Position numbers and translations under genes: made by a program | Notes under the pieces: generated by a model | Seen by the model: the letters and a program-made list of their open reading frames with translations, nothing else | Databases searched by the model: none | Told to the model about the DNA's origin: nothing | Part shown: positions 1-5,920 of the stretch, one piece after another | How positions within the stretch are numbered: position 1 is the first letter of the stretch | Layout of the letters: every line of letters begins with the position of its first letter | Source: Nitrososphaerota archaeon | GTDB taxonomy: Archaea > Thermoproteota > Nitrososphaeria > Nitrososphaerales > CADDZS01 | Assembly (NCBI GenBank): GCA_027314685.1 | Contig: DAHVAI010000426.1 | Coordinates: forward strand, 1-10,693 | Direction of reading: 5' to 3' | Length of the DNA stretch: 10,693 nt

Positions 1-108
1 GTGCTACTGAGGCATACTAGTATAGCTCCCCTGGAAAAAGTCAGCACTACTTACACAGCAAACAGAACTGTTACGTCGACTTGCACGCTTCAATATCCCA
101 GGTGTTGA
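1..108 (+). CDS. C-terminal end of an unidentified upstream ORF (partial)
   Basis: Frame 1 is open from the window edge to a TGA at 106-108, giving 35 residues rich in Thr, Ser and Cys that end in QYPRC. The stop lies 2 nt before the ATG of the next gene at 111, matching the tight packing of the rest of this operon, and an AGGTG that could act as a ribosome binding site lies inside its last codons. No family can be recognised from this fragment. The open frame is short enough to be chance, so the call rests mainly on spacing. Confidence 0.35.
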   Translation: MLLRHTSIAPLEKVSTTYTANRTVTSTCTLQYPRC

Positions 109-110
109 CT

Positions 111-1175
111 ATGAAAAAAACGAGTCTTCTAATCTTACTTCTTTTCGCGTCAGTTTTGCTCGTGCCCTTTTTTGCTAGCTCAGCATCGACTTCGACTGAA
201 ACTGAATCGCTATCTTACACTGTAAACAGCAACCCTGGAATCAATGACCATGGGTTGATTCTATACATGCCGGCCAACAACAATGTTAACGACTATTCCG
301 GCAATCTCAATAATGCAGTCATTCATCAGAACTCAACATACCCATTCGTTCTCGCAAACTCGACGAGTTGTTTGTACTCAGAGTGCATTCAGTCTAACGG
401 CGGTTATGCAGCCATCAATATCTCGAGTACACTTGAACCGTCTTCTCAATTAACTGTTAGCGCGTGGCTATACTCCTCTGGTTGTTCGTTCTACTGCTTT
501 GCTGTCAGCGCTCAACAAGCATCGAACTGGGCTTTCGACTTTGGCCGAGATGGTCAATGGTATGCAGAAATTCAGACTACGAATAGCTCCGGCACTTCAA
601 GTCAACACGTGCAAGGAACTCCAAACGTTGTTTCAGGTGCAAAACAATGTCAGACAAATAATTTTCCCTGGAACGGATACATAGACGAAGTCAGAGCATA
701 CAACATAACTGAATCAGCATCCTGGGAAAAGTCAATGTATCAAGCTACTGTTCTCGAGCCATATGTCACGTTTCAATTAAACGACACTATGTACACTCAA
801 GTCATAAACGGAAATCCTCAAACTCTTGTGCGTGATTACGGAACCGAGTTTAACGTCTCTTACTCATTGCCTACGATCAACAATTATTCGAGCGCAACGC
901 TCGTAACTAGCCCGCTATACTTGAATTATGGTAGCGGAAGCTACAACGTAGCCTATGTATCTATCCAATCGACTGGATCAAGCGGAGTCTTGAACACCGG
1001 GCACCCAGCTTATTATTCTCAAACTACTACGACGCAGACGACAACACCTGTAATGTCAAAGTATTCCGCTGTGAGTCTCTACACGATTTTAGTTATAGGC
1101 GTTGTCTCTGTTTCAGCTATGATATACTTGGGCACGAAAAAGCGCGATTATGGAAGCGGTTTCAGGACGGGTTGA
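111..1175 (+). CDS. Secreted, membrane-anchored LamG/concanavalin-like surface protein
   Basis: The protein is 354 aa from the ATG at 111, chosen because it puts a Lys-Lys plus hydrophobic signal peptide (residues 1 to about 25, ending near FASSAS) at the very N-terminus. A TTG at 81 would bury it. Residues about 45-210 resemble a LamG/concanavalin A-like sandwich: an opening like GLILYMP...DYSGNLNNAV, a middle LTVSAWLY strand and a closing WNGYIDEVRAYN. The segment between DGQWYAEIQ and WNGYID is short compared with usual LamG domains. Many N-x-S/T sequons, a Thr-rich stalk (QTTTTQTTTP) and one transmembrane helix (about 320-341) followed by a Lys/Arg tail suggest a glycosylated protein anchored with its tail in the cytoplasm. 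It leads an operon of small membrane proteins. It could be a virion spike or adhesin, or a host-surface modifier; the sequence does not decide. Confidence 0.8.
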   Translation: MKKTSLLILLLFASVLLVPFFASSASTSTETESLSYTVNSNPGINDHGLILYMPANNNVNDYSGNLNNAVIHQNSTYPFVLANSTSCLYSECIQSNGGYAAINISSTLEPSSQLTVSAWLYSSGCSFYCFAVSAQQASNWAFDFGRDGQWYAEIQTTNSSGTSSQHVQGTPNVVSGAKQCQTNNFPWNGYIDEVRAYNITESASWEKSMYQATVLEPYVTFQLNDTMYTQVINGNPQTLVRDYGTEFNVSYSLPTINNYSSATLVTSPLYLNYGSGSYNVAYVSIQSTGSSGVLNTGHPAYYSQTTTTQTTTPVMSKYSAVSLYTILVIGVVSVSAMIYLGTKKRDYGSGFRTG

Positions 1176-1549
1176 ACTTGAGCGCAAAAACTTCTCTTCT
1201 CAGAGTACTAATTACTAGCGTATTACTAGCAGTTTTCATCGTGTTCATCGTGAATCCTAAGGTGTCACTAGGCACAGTTTACGACATTTCTTTGATAGCA
1301 GTCGTCGAAATTGCTGCAGTCTTCATAGCTCGCACGATAACAACCGGGAAGGTCCGGGGTCAAATAATCCGGATCCTTCTCCTTTCCGTCGCCTTCGCTG
1401 CAATCATAGTTTACGTCTTGCAGCCTGCGAGTCCAGGGCTGAGTTTCGACATGGTTGTATTGTACGTTTTGGGCATAGAAGTTTTCGGCTTAATTCTTTC
1501 TAGTGTGCTAGTGTACTCTCCGAGTTCAAGTGCGAGGCCCGGACCATGA
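1172..1549 (+). CDS. Four-helix integral membrane protein, unknown function
   Basis: The protein has 125 residues from a TTG at 1172 that overlaps the previous stop by 4 nt (TTGA). A second TTG at 1178 is an alternative start. Four hydrophobic segments are visible at about residues 9-27, 38-54, 66-84 and 92-115, with short loops; the loop between the second and third is basic (TTGKVRGQ). The tail is Ser/Pro-rich. No family was recognised. The overlap with the LamG-like protein and the following 36-aa membrane protein suggests translational coupling and a joint role in an envelope or virion-membrane complex, which is inference only. Confidence 0.72.
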   Translation: MNLSAKTSLLRVLITSVLLAVFIVFIVNPKVSLGTVYDISLIAVVEIAAVFIARTITTGKVRGQIIRILLLSVAFAAIIVYVLQPASPGLSFDMVVLYVLGIEVFGLILSSVLVYSPSSSARPGP

Positions 1550-1656
1550 TGCGCGAAGTTCTCCAGACTTTGATCATTTTGTCATGTGCAGCTGCTGCAA
1601 CATCGTTTGTTTTGTGGCTAGCTTCTGAAAAGAAGCGAATAGTCGAGATGGTCTAG
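1546..1656 (+). CDS. 36-aa single-helix membrane microprotein
   Basis: An ATGATG at 1546-1551 overlaps the TGA of the preceding gene (1547-1549), so the ORF starts inside its neighbour's stop codon. The product begins MMREVLQ, has one hydrophobic helix (about residues 8-26) with an Ala-rich middle, and ends in a charged tail containing EKKR. This is the composition of a small membrane subunit with a positively charged cytoplasmic end. It is too short for family assignment. The case for it is the overlap on the left, a neighbour beginning 2 nt past its stop on the right, and a helix flanked by proper charges. Confidence 0.6.
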   Translation: MMREVLQTLIILSCAAAATSFVLWLASEKKRIVEMV

Positions 1657-1657
1657 A

Positions 1658-1855
1658 TTGGAAGCATACTTTGAAAGCGGCACGTTTACGGACAAAAAGC
1701 GTGTGGCTTTGAAACAATTATTGATTGAGAGCGGACAGACAAACGAGCTGACGCTTCGCAATAATGTGAGAAGACTTGCAGAGATACTCGACCCTGAAAC
1801 TAAAATGTGCAACGAAGCAACAATACTTCGAAAAGATGTAATAATGGTTAGTTGA
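1658..1855 (+). CDS. 65-aa hypothetical protein, helical and charged
   Basis: The ORF begins with TTG at 1658, 2 nt after the previous stop, and ends directly against the next start (TGA followed by GTG). The product is predicted mostly helical, with alternating Lys/Arg and Leu (KKRVALKQLLIES, then NVRRLAEIL) and no membrane segment. It could be a small nucleic-acid-binding or adaptor protein, but no motif proves this. The weak TTG start and lack of a clear Shine-Dalgarno suggest it relies on coupling to upstream translation. An antisense ORF covering this region is judged spurious. Confidence 0.55.
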   Translation: MEAYFESGTFTDKKRVALKQLLIESGQTNELTLRNNVRRLAEILDPETKMCNEATILRKDVIMVS

Positions 1856-2095
1856 GTGCAAACAATGGAATTTTCAAGTATTGAGCTATCCAAAAAAGAC
1901 GACTTGAGCATGAACACCAAAACAAAGCGTGTGCAACCTGACGCTATTCGATGCCCAAAATGCAAGAAGCTTTCAACGTACTCGCTTCAAGTGACTCGTA
2001 TCTCGAAGGGCAAAATGTACAGATATCAAAGGTTCCTGCACTACGACAAGCGCAAAAGATCCGGGCGTTCATATTGCTACGAGCGAGTGAACTGA
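1856..2095 (+). CDS. Small zinc-ribbon-like protein
   Basis: GTG at 1856 abuts the previous stop; in-frame ATGs at 1865 and 1910 are alternatives, and the shortest form keeps the whole conserved-looking part. In the 79-aa version the pattern is CPKC (C33, C36), a stretch with KMYRYQRFLHYDKRK, then SYCYERV (C74). CxxC followed by an HYD segment and a late CY is a layout seen in short zinc-ribbon proteins of archaeal genomes and elements, where H62 or the late Cys may complete the metal site. A nucleic-acid-binding or scaffold role is likely but not shown. The N-terminal 20 residues before MNTKTK are low in recognisable structure, which favours the 1910 start. Confidence 0.65.
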   Translation: MQTMEFSSIELSKKDDLSMNTKTKRVQPDAIRCPKCKKLSTYSLQVTRISKGKMYRYQRFLHYDKRKRSGRSYCYERVN

Positions 2096-2097
2096 CT

Positions 2098-2217
2098 ATG
2101 TGCATATGTGTCCAGTGTCACCATTGGTTCGCAGAAGGCTTGGGTTCCCTGCGAGCGGATCCCCAGGGCAATGAGCAGCCGGTCTGTTTTGTTCATTCTT
2201 CCAGGGTCGAAGAGTGA
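2098..2217 (+). CDS. 39-aa zinc-knuckle-like microprotein
   Basis: ATG at 2098 is 2 nt after the previous stop, and the TGA at 2215-2217 shares its last base with the next ATG. The product begins MCICVQCHHW and later has CFVH, giving two paired ligand sets (CxxC at residues 4 and 7, CxxH at 30 and 33), enough for a single zinc site. A longer in-frame ORF from 1951 overlaps the previous gene out of frame and is not needed. The spacing within the operon and the paired ligands make this small gene credible. Confidence 0.6.
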   Translation: MCICVQCHHWFAEGLGSLRADPQGNEQPVCFVHSSRVEE

Positions 2218-2426
2218 TGGGCAGATGGGATAGCAGGGAATCGGATTTTGAACGATACTCTCGTCTATATCGTGAGCTGCAAGACTATCTCTACTTGAGC
2301 TTCATCTTCATCCTCCCTTCGTTGTTCATCATTCACAATTTGGCGATAGATCTATCTCCACTGTTTGTATTGATCCTCCCTTTAGTCTACGTGCGCAAAA
2401 GACTAGAGTCGTTGACCCATTTCTAA
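2217..2426 (+). CDS. 69-aa protein with two membrane helices
   Basis: ATG at 2217 uses the last base of the preceding TGA (TGATG); a GTG at 2214 is the alternative. A charged N-terminal third (GRWDSRESDFERYSRLYREL) is followed by two hydrophobic stretches at about residues 28-43 and 46-60, then a basic end (VRKRLES). The helical hairpin with a short polar turn resembles many small viral or plasmid membrane proteins. Two-helix coat proteins of spindle-shaped archaeal viruses have a broadly similar shape, but there is no sequence evidence for that identity. It is the last gene of the plus-strand operon. Confidence 0.65.
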   Translation: MGRWDSRESDFERYSRLYRELQDYLYLSFIFILPSLFIIHNLAIDLSPLFVLILPLVYVRKRLESLTHF

Positions 2427-2470
2427 CCCTGGAAGCTAGGGGTCAAGCATCTGAACAGTATCAGGAACAG

Positions 2471-2515
2471 GATATTCTAAGGGCGGTGTCGTCAAGCAAC
2501 CGCCCCAAGATATTC
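2471..2515. repeat. Hairpin flanked by direct repeats in intergenic region
   Basis: GGGCGGT (2481-2487) and ACCGCCC (2499-2505) form a perfect 7-bp stem around an 11-nt loop. GATATTC occurs as a direct repeat just outside each arm (2471-2477 and 2509-2515). It lies in the 225-nt gap between the plus-strand operon and the next promoter. No T-run follows, so a simple terminator is unlikely. A processed RNA end, protein-binding site or recombination site are alternatives. Confidence 0.45.
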
Positions 2516-2621
2516 CGACGCTGAAGGAGCTAGGAGTCACAAAGTCAGAAAAAGTCATGCTTGCTGTATATGTAGATATAAGAAACAAAAAGGGAAGATG
2601 CGTGATAACACACAAACAAAC

Positions 2622-2628
2622 TTTATCC
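2622..2628 (+). promoter_or_regulatory. TATA-like box of a leaderless promoter
   Basis: TTTATCC starts 30 nt before the ATG at 2652, which puts the expected transcription start on or next to that ATG. The same heptamer at the same 30-nt distance precedes the AbrB-like gene on the other strand. A second AT-rich box (TATATGTAGATATA near 2567-2580) lies upstream and could serve the alternative ATG at 2598. Confidence 0.55.
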
Positions 2629-2651
2629 ATTCAAACAACACACAAACACAC

Positions 2652-2942
2652 ATGAAATTCATCGACAGAGTAGAAGCAGCAAGAAGACTAGTACACCTGA
2701 AGGGATATGTCTCAAAGCAAGACTTTGAAGCATCGCTGGAAGTGTCATACAACTACGTAGCGCAAATCAGCAAAGCTATGCTAGCGCGTGATAGCGAAAT
2801 CATAAGCACAGTCTTAGTCTATTTTGGTAGTAATATCAATTCACGAGAAAGACTGGAGGGGTTTTTCACTAAAGACCACTACTCAAAACTCGATAAAGAG
2901 TCTGATGAAAACAACAAGAAGATAGTAGCTTCAATGTCTTAG
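2652..2942 (+). CDS. Small HTH-like putative DNA-binding protein
   Basis: The protein is 96 aa from the ATG at 2652, preferred over the in-frame ATG at 2598 because the TTTATCC box fits a leaderless start there and because the 18 extra residues are low-complexity (two NNTQT-like units from an AACACACAAACA repeat). Residues about 4-45 (VEAARRLVHLKGYVSKQDF, then ASLEVSYNYVAQISKAML) have the helix-turn-helix rhythm of a small winged-helix protein. The rest is polar and Lys/Asn/Ser-rich. It stands alone between two gene blocks with its own promoter and a candidate terminator downstream, as expected for an element regulator. The HTH call is by eye and no family was identified. Confidence 0.65.
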   Translation: MKFIDRVEAARRLVHLKGYVSKQDFEASLEVSYNYVAQISKAMLARDSEIISTVLVYFGSNINSRERLEGFFTKDHYSKLDKESDENNKKIVASMS

Positions 2943-2982
2943 TTTTGACTGACAAAAGACCCCTACCTTTTCGCAAATCGAG

Positions 2983-3010
2983 ACTTGAGCGTGACCGCGC
3001 GAAGTTTTTT
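2983..3010 (+). terminator. Candidate terminator: imperfect hairpin plus T6
   Basis: ACTT-GA-GCG and CGC-GCG-AAGT can pair around a TGAC loop (2983-3005), followed directly by six T residues (3005-3010). It lies about 40 nt past the stop of the gene at 2652-2942. The T-run alone would fit archaeal termination. Confidence 0.45.
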
Positions 3011-3024
3011 CCTGATTCTCTTCC

Positions 3025-3040
3025 GGGGAGGTGGCGGGGG
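3025..3040 (+). other. G-rich tract, possible two-tetrad quadruplex
   Basis: The runs GGGG, GG, GG and GGGGG are separated by single bases in a 16-nt stretch on the plus strand. It lies downstream of the stop of the minus-strand operon, so that transcript would carry the C-rich complement. Its function is unknown. Confidence 0.3.
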
Positions 3041-3057
3041 AGAGTACAGACACACGC

Positions 3058-3071
3058 ACGAGCTAGCTCGT
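3058..3071. repeat. Perfect 14-bp palindrome over the end of a gene
   Basis: ACGAGCTAGCTCGT is a perfect palindrome. It contains the stop codon of the minus-strand gene ending at 3063. It could be a protein-binding site or a chance consequence of the last codons. Confidence 0.4.
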
Positions 3072-3509
3072 CTTTGAATCACGTCTGATTCGGTCAATGT
3101 GCCCTTGAATCGTTGAAGGTGCTTTGTCAAGTGCTTCTGCTATGTCTCGCACGCTCATGCCTGATTTGAACATCTTCGCCACTTTAGAGTGAATCGTCTC
3201 TTCAACAACCTGAATTTGGTCACTCTCATTCAACAGATGATAGAATCTTGAGCGTTCATCCACGCAGTCTGATAGAATAATCACACAAACATTCTCAGGA
3301 TATCCATTTTTGTCAAAGTTTTCTATACAGTCTGCACAAAGATAAGCTCTGGAAGAGTCTTTAATCGCAGTGGCAAACGTCTCTCTCTCGTCTACTTTGC
3401 CACACTCTGCGCACTTTACAGATAGCTCCCGGTTCGGATCCTCCCAGGTGACAGGGCTGAAAGCCCTAGGTGAGACTTGCTCGATTTTCAGATAGAAGAT
3501 TTTACTCAT
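3063..3509 (-). CDS. Zinc-finger plus helix-turn-helix regulator
   Basis: This 148-aa protein has two parts. Residues 33-61 hold paired cysteines, CAEC (33, 36) and CADC (58, 61), spaced as a four-Cys zinc finger. Residues about 116-142 (SVRDIAEALDKAPSTIQGHI) form a clear helix-turn-helix of the type found in LuxR or sigma region 4-like domains, followed by a basic tail. The ATG at 3509 follows the previous short ORF by 6 nt, and the gene is last in the minus-strand operon. It probably binds DNA. The iteron cluster immediately upstream of its start is an obvious candidate target, which is inference. No named family was recognised. Confidence 0.8.
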   Translation of the reverse strand: MSKIFYLKIEQVSPRAFSPVTWEDPNRELSVKCAECGKVDERETFATAIKDSSRAYLCADCIENFDKNGYPENVCVIILSDCVDERSRFYHLLNESDQIQVVEETIHSKVAKMFKSGMSVRDIAEALDKAPSTIQGHIDRIRRDSKTS

Positions 3510-3515
3510 GTTTAC

Positions 3516-3701
3516 TCAATCCTCGCAATTCCCTCGTCTAACGCGCCTCGGTGACGAATAAATTCGGTCTGAGCGTGAATGTGACGAAATGACGAATAAA
3601 TTGAGTTTCCAGGGGGTGTATGTTTTGTATTCGTCACCGATCTCCAGCGAGGGATACCCCTGGAAGTGCGAATTAATCGTCACAATCGTCACATTCGTCA
3701 C
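3516..3701 (-). CDS. Doubtful 61-aa ORF across the iteron cluster
   Basis: The frame starts with GTG at 3701 and shares GTGA with the stop of the ATPase gene, the same 4-nt overlap seen for the other genes of this operon, and it ends 6 nt before the next ATG. That is the argument for it. Against it, the N-terminus (TNVTIVTIN) is simply the translation of three 9-bp repeats, and a second frame (3637-3512) is also open through the same stretch, ending in HRGALDEGIARIE. The region may be a non-coding cis-acting site that happens to lack stops. No family was recognised. Confidence 0.3.
   Translation of the reverse strand: MTNVTIVTINSHFQGYPSLEIGDEYKTYTPWKLNLFVISSHSRSDRIYSSPRRVRRGNCED
3551..3701. 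repeat. Seven 9-bp iterons with dyad layout: candidate origin or partition site
   Basis: Copies of GTGACGAAT lie at 3551-3559, 3581-3589 (last base A) and 3590-3598 (first base A). Inverted copies lie at 3629-3637, 3675-3683, 3684-3692 and 3693-3701, the last three in perfect 9-bp tandem. TCGGTGACGAATA (3549-3561) and TATTCGTCACCGA (3629-3641) are exact inverted repeats. A second inverted pair, TTCCAGGGG (3607-3615) and CCCCTGGAA (3657-3665), lies in the middle, and AATAAATT recurs beside two copies. Iterons next to a replication-type ATPase are the usual form of plasmid origins, but partition sites and operators look similar. Left and right arms are not evenly spaced. Confidence 0.6.
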
Positions 3702-5317
3702 ACTTCTTCACCCTCTATCAATTGCTTTTGCTCCTTGATGTCGATTTCAGTCGGCTCGCTCATCTCGTAGATAGAACCGCATAGTTCTTTGGTTAGAATC
3801 AGGTGCGTTCCGTCGCGCTTGTGGATGGCAGTTTTGCCTTTGATGAATCCGAGATCCTTTAGCCATTTTGCAACCGTCTTTGTTTTTGGCTCATCCCTGA
3901 TCTTCTCTATACGTTCATGTTCACCCGAGCCAACTATCCTTTCGCTCATTTCCCTGGTAATGTCCTTGAGAAGGATGTCTGCATCACGTATGAGGTTGTC
4001 ATCACCAGCTAGCTTTCCGTCATACCTTTTGCGCAAACCTTTTGCTTCAATTCTATTCAGGATTATCTGCGCAAATTCTTCAAAGTCTGCGTCCTTCGGT
4101 TCTGCCTCTTCCTCACGCCTTTTGTTCAACGCCTGGATAAGATATTGAATGATATCGGCTTCCAGGATGCGCTCGATTAGAATAGCTGAATATGTTAGCT
4201 GGCTTTCCCTTGCAAACAGAACGCGCAAGAGTAACTTTTCTCGATCATTGAATTTTGTCGTTAGATCTTCATAGATACTTTTTCTTTTTTTCTGGATATC
4301 AAATTCTGCTTTTTTCAGGTCCTGGAGATCGTTTCGTTTCTGAATATGATAGAATCCGTTGTGAATCGCCTTTGAAATCGCGCCGAATCTCCAAAAGAAA
4401 AGCTTCTCAGCAAACTCCGGAGCATAGGTCAGCCTGGCTTTGTTTACTACTGCAAGCTTGAAGTCCTTAGTCCTTGAAAGTTGGATTTCCGCCAAAGCCC
4501 TGGAGAGAAGAGCTGCGTTTGCTATATCTTCATGTATTGCATATGTGAACGTTGAAAAATGCTCGATGACATCAGGCTCGTTTTTCTCATTATTCCAGCG
4601 TACAAAAAAAGAGTCTCTCTCATTTCCAGTTCTTGCCATTGAAAGGCCCAGTCCATCGTCTTCTTTTTCCGTTGAATCAAGCTCATCCTGGTGCCAGGCA
4701 GGCTTTAGTAATTCTGTCAAGCGTACGCGCGCTGCAGGAGAAACAGAGTCACCCAGAAGACCGTGGTAAGAGATCGCGCTTCCTGCTTTGAGGATAGTGG
4801 ATTTTCCGGCTCCGAAGGTTGCGCTGATCGTCACCTGGAATACAGAAGAAAGTAGGACTAGGAGATAAGATTGGAATACATTAAGCGCCAGGATGTAGGG
4901 GTGATAATCTTCTTCATAGTCTCCAAAAAGCTTCCAGTAATTGACAACGATATTGAAAAGCTCCTGGTCGTTTGGCATCGGTAGCTCGTCACGGATCCAG
5001 GCGTCAATTGCCTCCATACTCGGGACGTGAACTAATCTCTGCATCGCTGAGAAAGAAAATTGTGGGGGTCTTTCGTCTAGTTTGAAATTAAAATCTTCAC
5101 CAACTTTTAAGAAATAAGATCCGTTTTGCGATTTCTTGTCTCCTGGGTCATCGGGATAGAACTGGGTCTGAGCTGTTCCTCTTCTCCCTTCACAGTACCA
5201 CAGATAGTAAGCGCTCTTTGAGACTGTTCCGATATAATCGTAAATCAAATATTTCTCTTCGGATATCTTGACGATACCGCCTTTCGCGCTGATAGTCTTT
5301 TCAATTTCTTGCATCAT
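3698..5317 (-). CDS. P-loop ATPase, probable replicative helicase-like protein
   Basis: In this 539-aa protein a Walker A motif is seen at residues 167-174 (TFGAGKST), a Walker B-like acidic motif at 209-214 (HQDELD), a GNERDSFFVRW segment at about 231-241 and a LLSRA segment at 270-274 with an arginine in the right place for an arginine finger. The order P-loop, SPAARVRLTELLKP, DELD, GN-R---RW, FSTF-YAI, LLSR matches by eye the AAA+/SF3-like ATPases of the DUF3631/DUF927 kind carried by phages and plasmids. The N-terminal 160 residues lack a recognisable primase motif. The C-terminus (about 475-515, VAKWLKDLGFIKGKTAI) looks like a winged helix for DNA binding. The start overlaps the upstream gene by ATGA, and the 9-bp iterons begin at its stop codon. 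The family assignment is my inference; the P-loop is certain. Confidence 0.75.
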   Translation of the reverse strand: MMQEIEKTISAKGGIVKISEEKYLIYDYIGTVSKSAYYLWYCEGRRGTAQTQFYPDDPGDKKSQNGSYFLKVGEDFNFKLDERPPQFSFSAMQRLVHVPSMEAIDAWIRDELPMPNDQELFNIVVNYWKLFGDYEEDYHPYILALNVFQSYLLVLLSSVFQVTISATFGAGKSTILKAGSAISYHGLLGDSVSPAARVRLTELLKPAWHQDELDSTEKEDDGLGLSMARTGNERDSFFVRWNNEKNEPDVIEHFSTFTYAIHEDIANAALLSRALAEIQLSRTKDFKLAVVNKARLTYAPEFAEKLFFWRFGAISKAIHNGFYHIQKRNDLQDLKKAEFDIQKKRKSIYEDLTTKFNDREKLLLRVLFARESQLTYSAILIERILEADIIQYLIQALNKRREEEAEPKDADFEEFAQIILNRIEAKGLRKRYDGKLAGDDNLIRDADILLKDITREMSERIVGSGEHERIEKIRDEPKTKTVAKWLKDLGFIKGKTAIHKRDGTHLILTKELCGSIYEMSEPTEIDIKEQKQLIEGEEV

Positions 5318-5709
5318 GTAGCCGCCTCAAATTTTGTGCTTACTGGCGGAGCCGTTGACTCTGCTGAAGCTGTTTGCATCGCTTTCTTCACTTCTTGCAA
5401 AAGAATTGCTAAGGCCTCATGTTTCTTTATAGCAAGCATCCGGGTGAGATCTCTGACTCTTCGCTCGTTTCCTTCGATAAAGGCAAGAAATCGGTCTGTA
5501 AAATTTCTCATATCAATCGCCTTGTGCCCTGGAAATTCTCGAGTGAAGTAGTAGCGTGCTCTGAGAATCATCACTATTTTGTTCATACAGTCGACGCGAT
5601 AGCGCGTTGTCATATCATATTCCTTATCTTCATGCACAAAGTCAATCCAAACAACACCAAGATTATCATCCAGGTCAAATCTGAAATCTTGAAACTGCAA
5701 ATTAATCAC
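5314..5709 (-). CDS. 131-aa hypothetical protein of the replication operon
   Basis: The gene overlaps both neighbours (8 nt with the upstream zinc-finger gene, 4 nt with the ATPase). The N-terminal half is beta-rich (INLQFQDFRFDLDDNLGVVWIDFVHED); the C-terminal half is helical and charged (RRVRDLTRMLAIKKHEALAILLQEVKKAM), followed by a Ser/Thr/Pro/Ala tail that looks disordered. No motif or family was recognised. Its place directly before the ATPase suggests an accessory replication factor, loader or initiator subunit, on context alone. Confidence 0.68.
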   Translation of the reverse strand: MINLQFQDFRFDLDDNLGVVWIDFVHEDKEYDMTTRYRVDCMNKIVMILRARYYFTREFPGHKAIDMRNFTDRFLAFIEGNERRVRDLTRMLAIKKHEALAILLQEVKKAMQTASAESTAPPVSTKFEAAT

Positions 5710-5920
5710 TCTTCAATTTTAGATAGTAGCCACACGTGAAGGGAGATTCAGCGCTGAAACAATGCGGCTGTTTGTGACCCTCACCCCCATGGAGATGATA
5801 ACGTCTGCAGTATTGACACCAAAATTTGACACCCCCGGGATAATCTTTTCTTGGTTCACACTCGATTATGGGTATTTGATCTTCGTAGCCGAGGATAGTC
5901 GTCACACGTGGAGTTCTCAT
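5702..5920 (-). CDS. Small zinc-binding protein of phage/plasmid type
   Basis: In this 72-aa protein, residues 33-68 carry FWCQYCRRYHLHG, EGHKQPHC and SPFTCGYYLKL, with Cys 35, 38 and 54 and His 42, 44, 49 and 53 available as ligands. A CxxCxxxHxHG...GHxxxHC...SP...GY order is familiar from small conserved proteins of phages and archaeal elements whose function is unknown. The ATG at 5920 overlaps the upstream stop by 4 nt. A nucleic-acid or protein-binding zinc finger is the safest description. Confidence 0.75.
   Translation of the reverse strand: MRTPRVTTILGYEDQIPIIECEPRKDYPGGVKFWCQYCRRYHLHGGEGHKQPHCFSAESPFTCGYYLKLKSD

Noticed and set aside
81..110. Longer start (TTG at 81) for the LamG-like protein
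   Set aside because: The ATG at 111 gives a textbook signal peptide directly at the N-terminus; the extension would place 10 polar residues before it.
1618..1965. Minus-strand ORF of 115 aa
   Set aside because: It is antisense to two well-spaced plus-strand genes and its protein has no recognisable features.
1951..2097. N-terminal extension of the 39-aa zinc microprotein
   Set aside because: It overlaps the preceding zinc-ribbon gene out of frame; the ATG at 2098 fits the operon spacing.
2436..2752. Two minus-strand ORFs across the intergenic region
   Set aside because: They oppose the promoter and start of the gene at 2652, overlap each other and have Cys/Phe/Ser-rich shadow composition.
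3789..4769. Plus-strand ORFs inside the ATPase gene
   Set aside because: They are shadows of the 539-aa gene, Ser/Arg-rich and without motifs.
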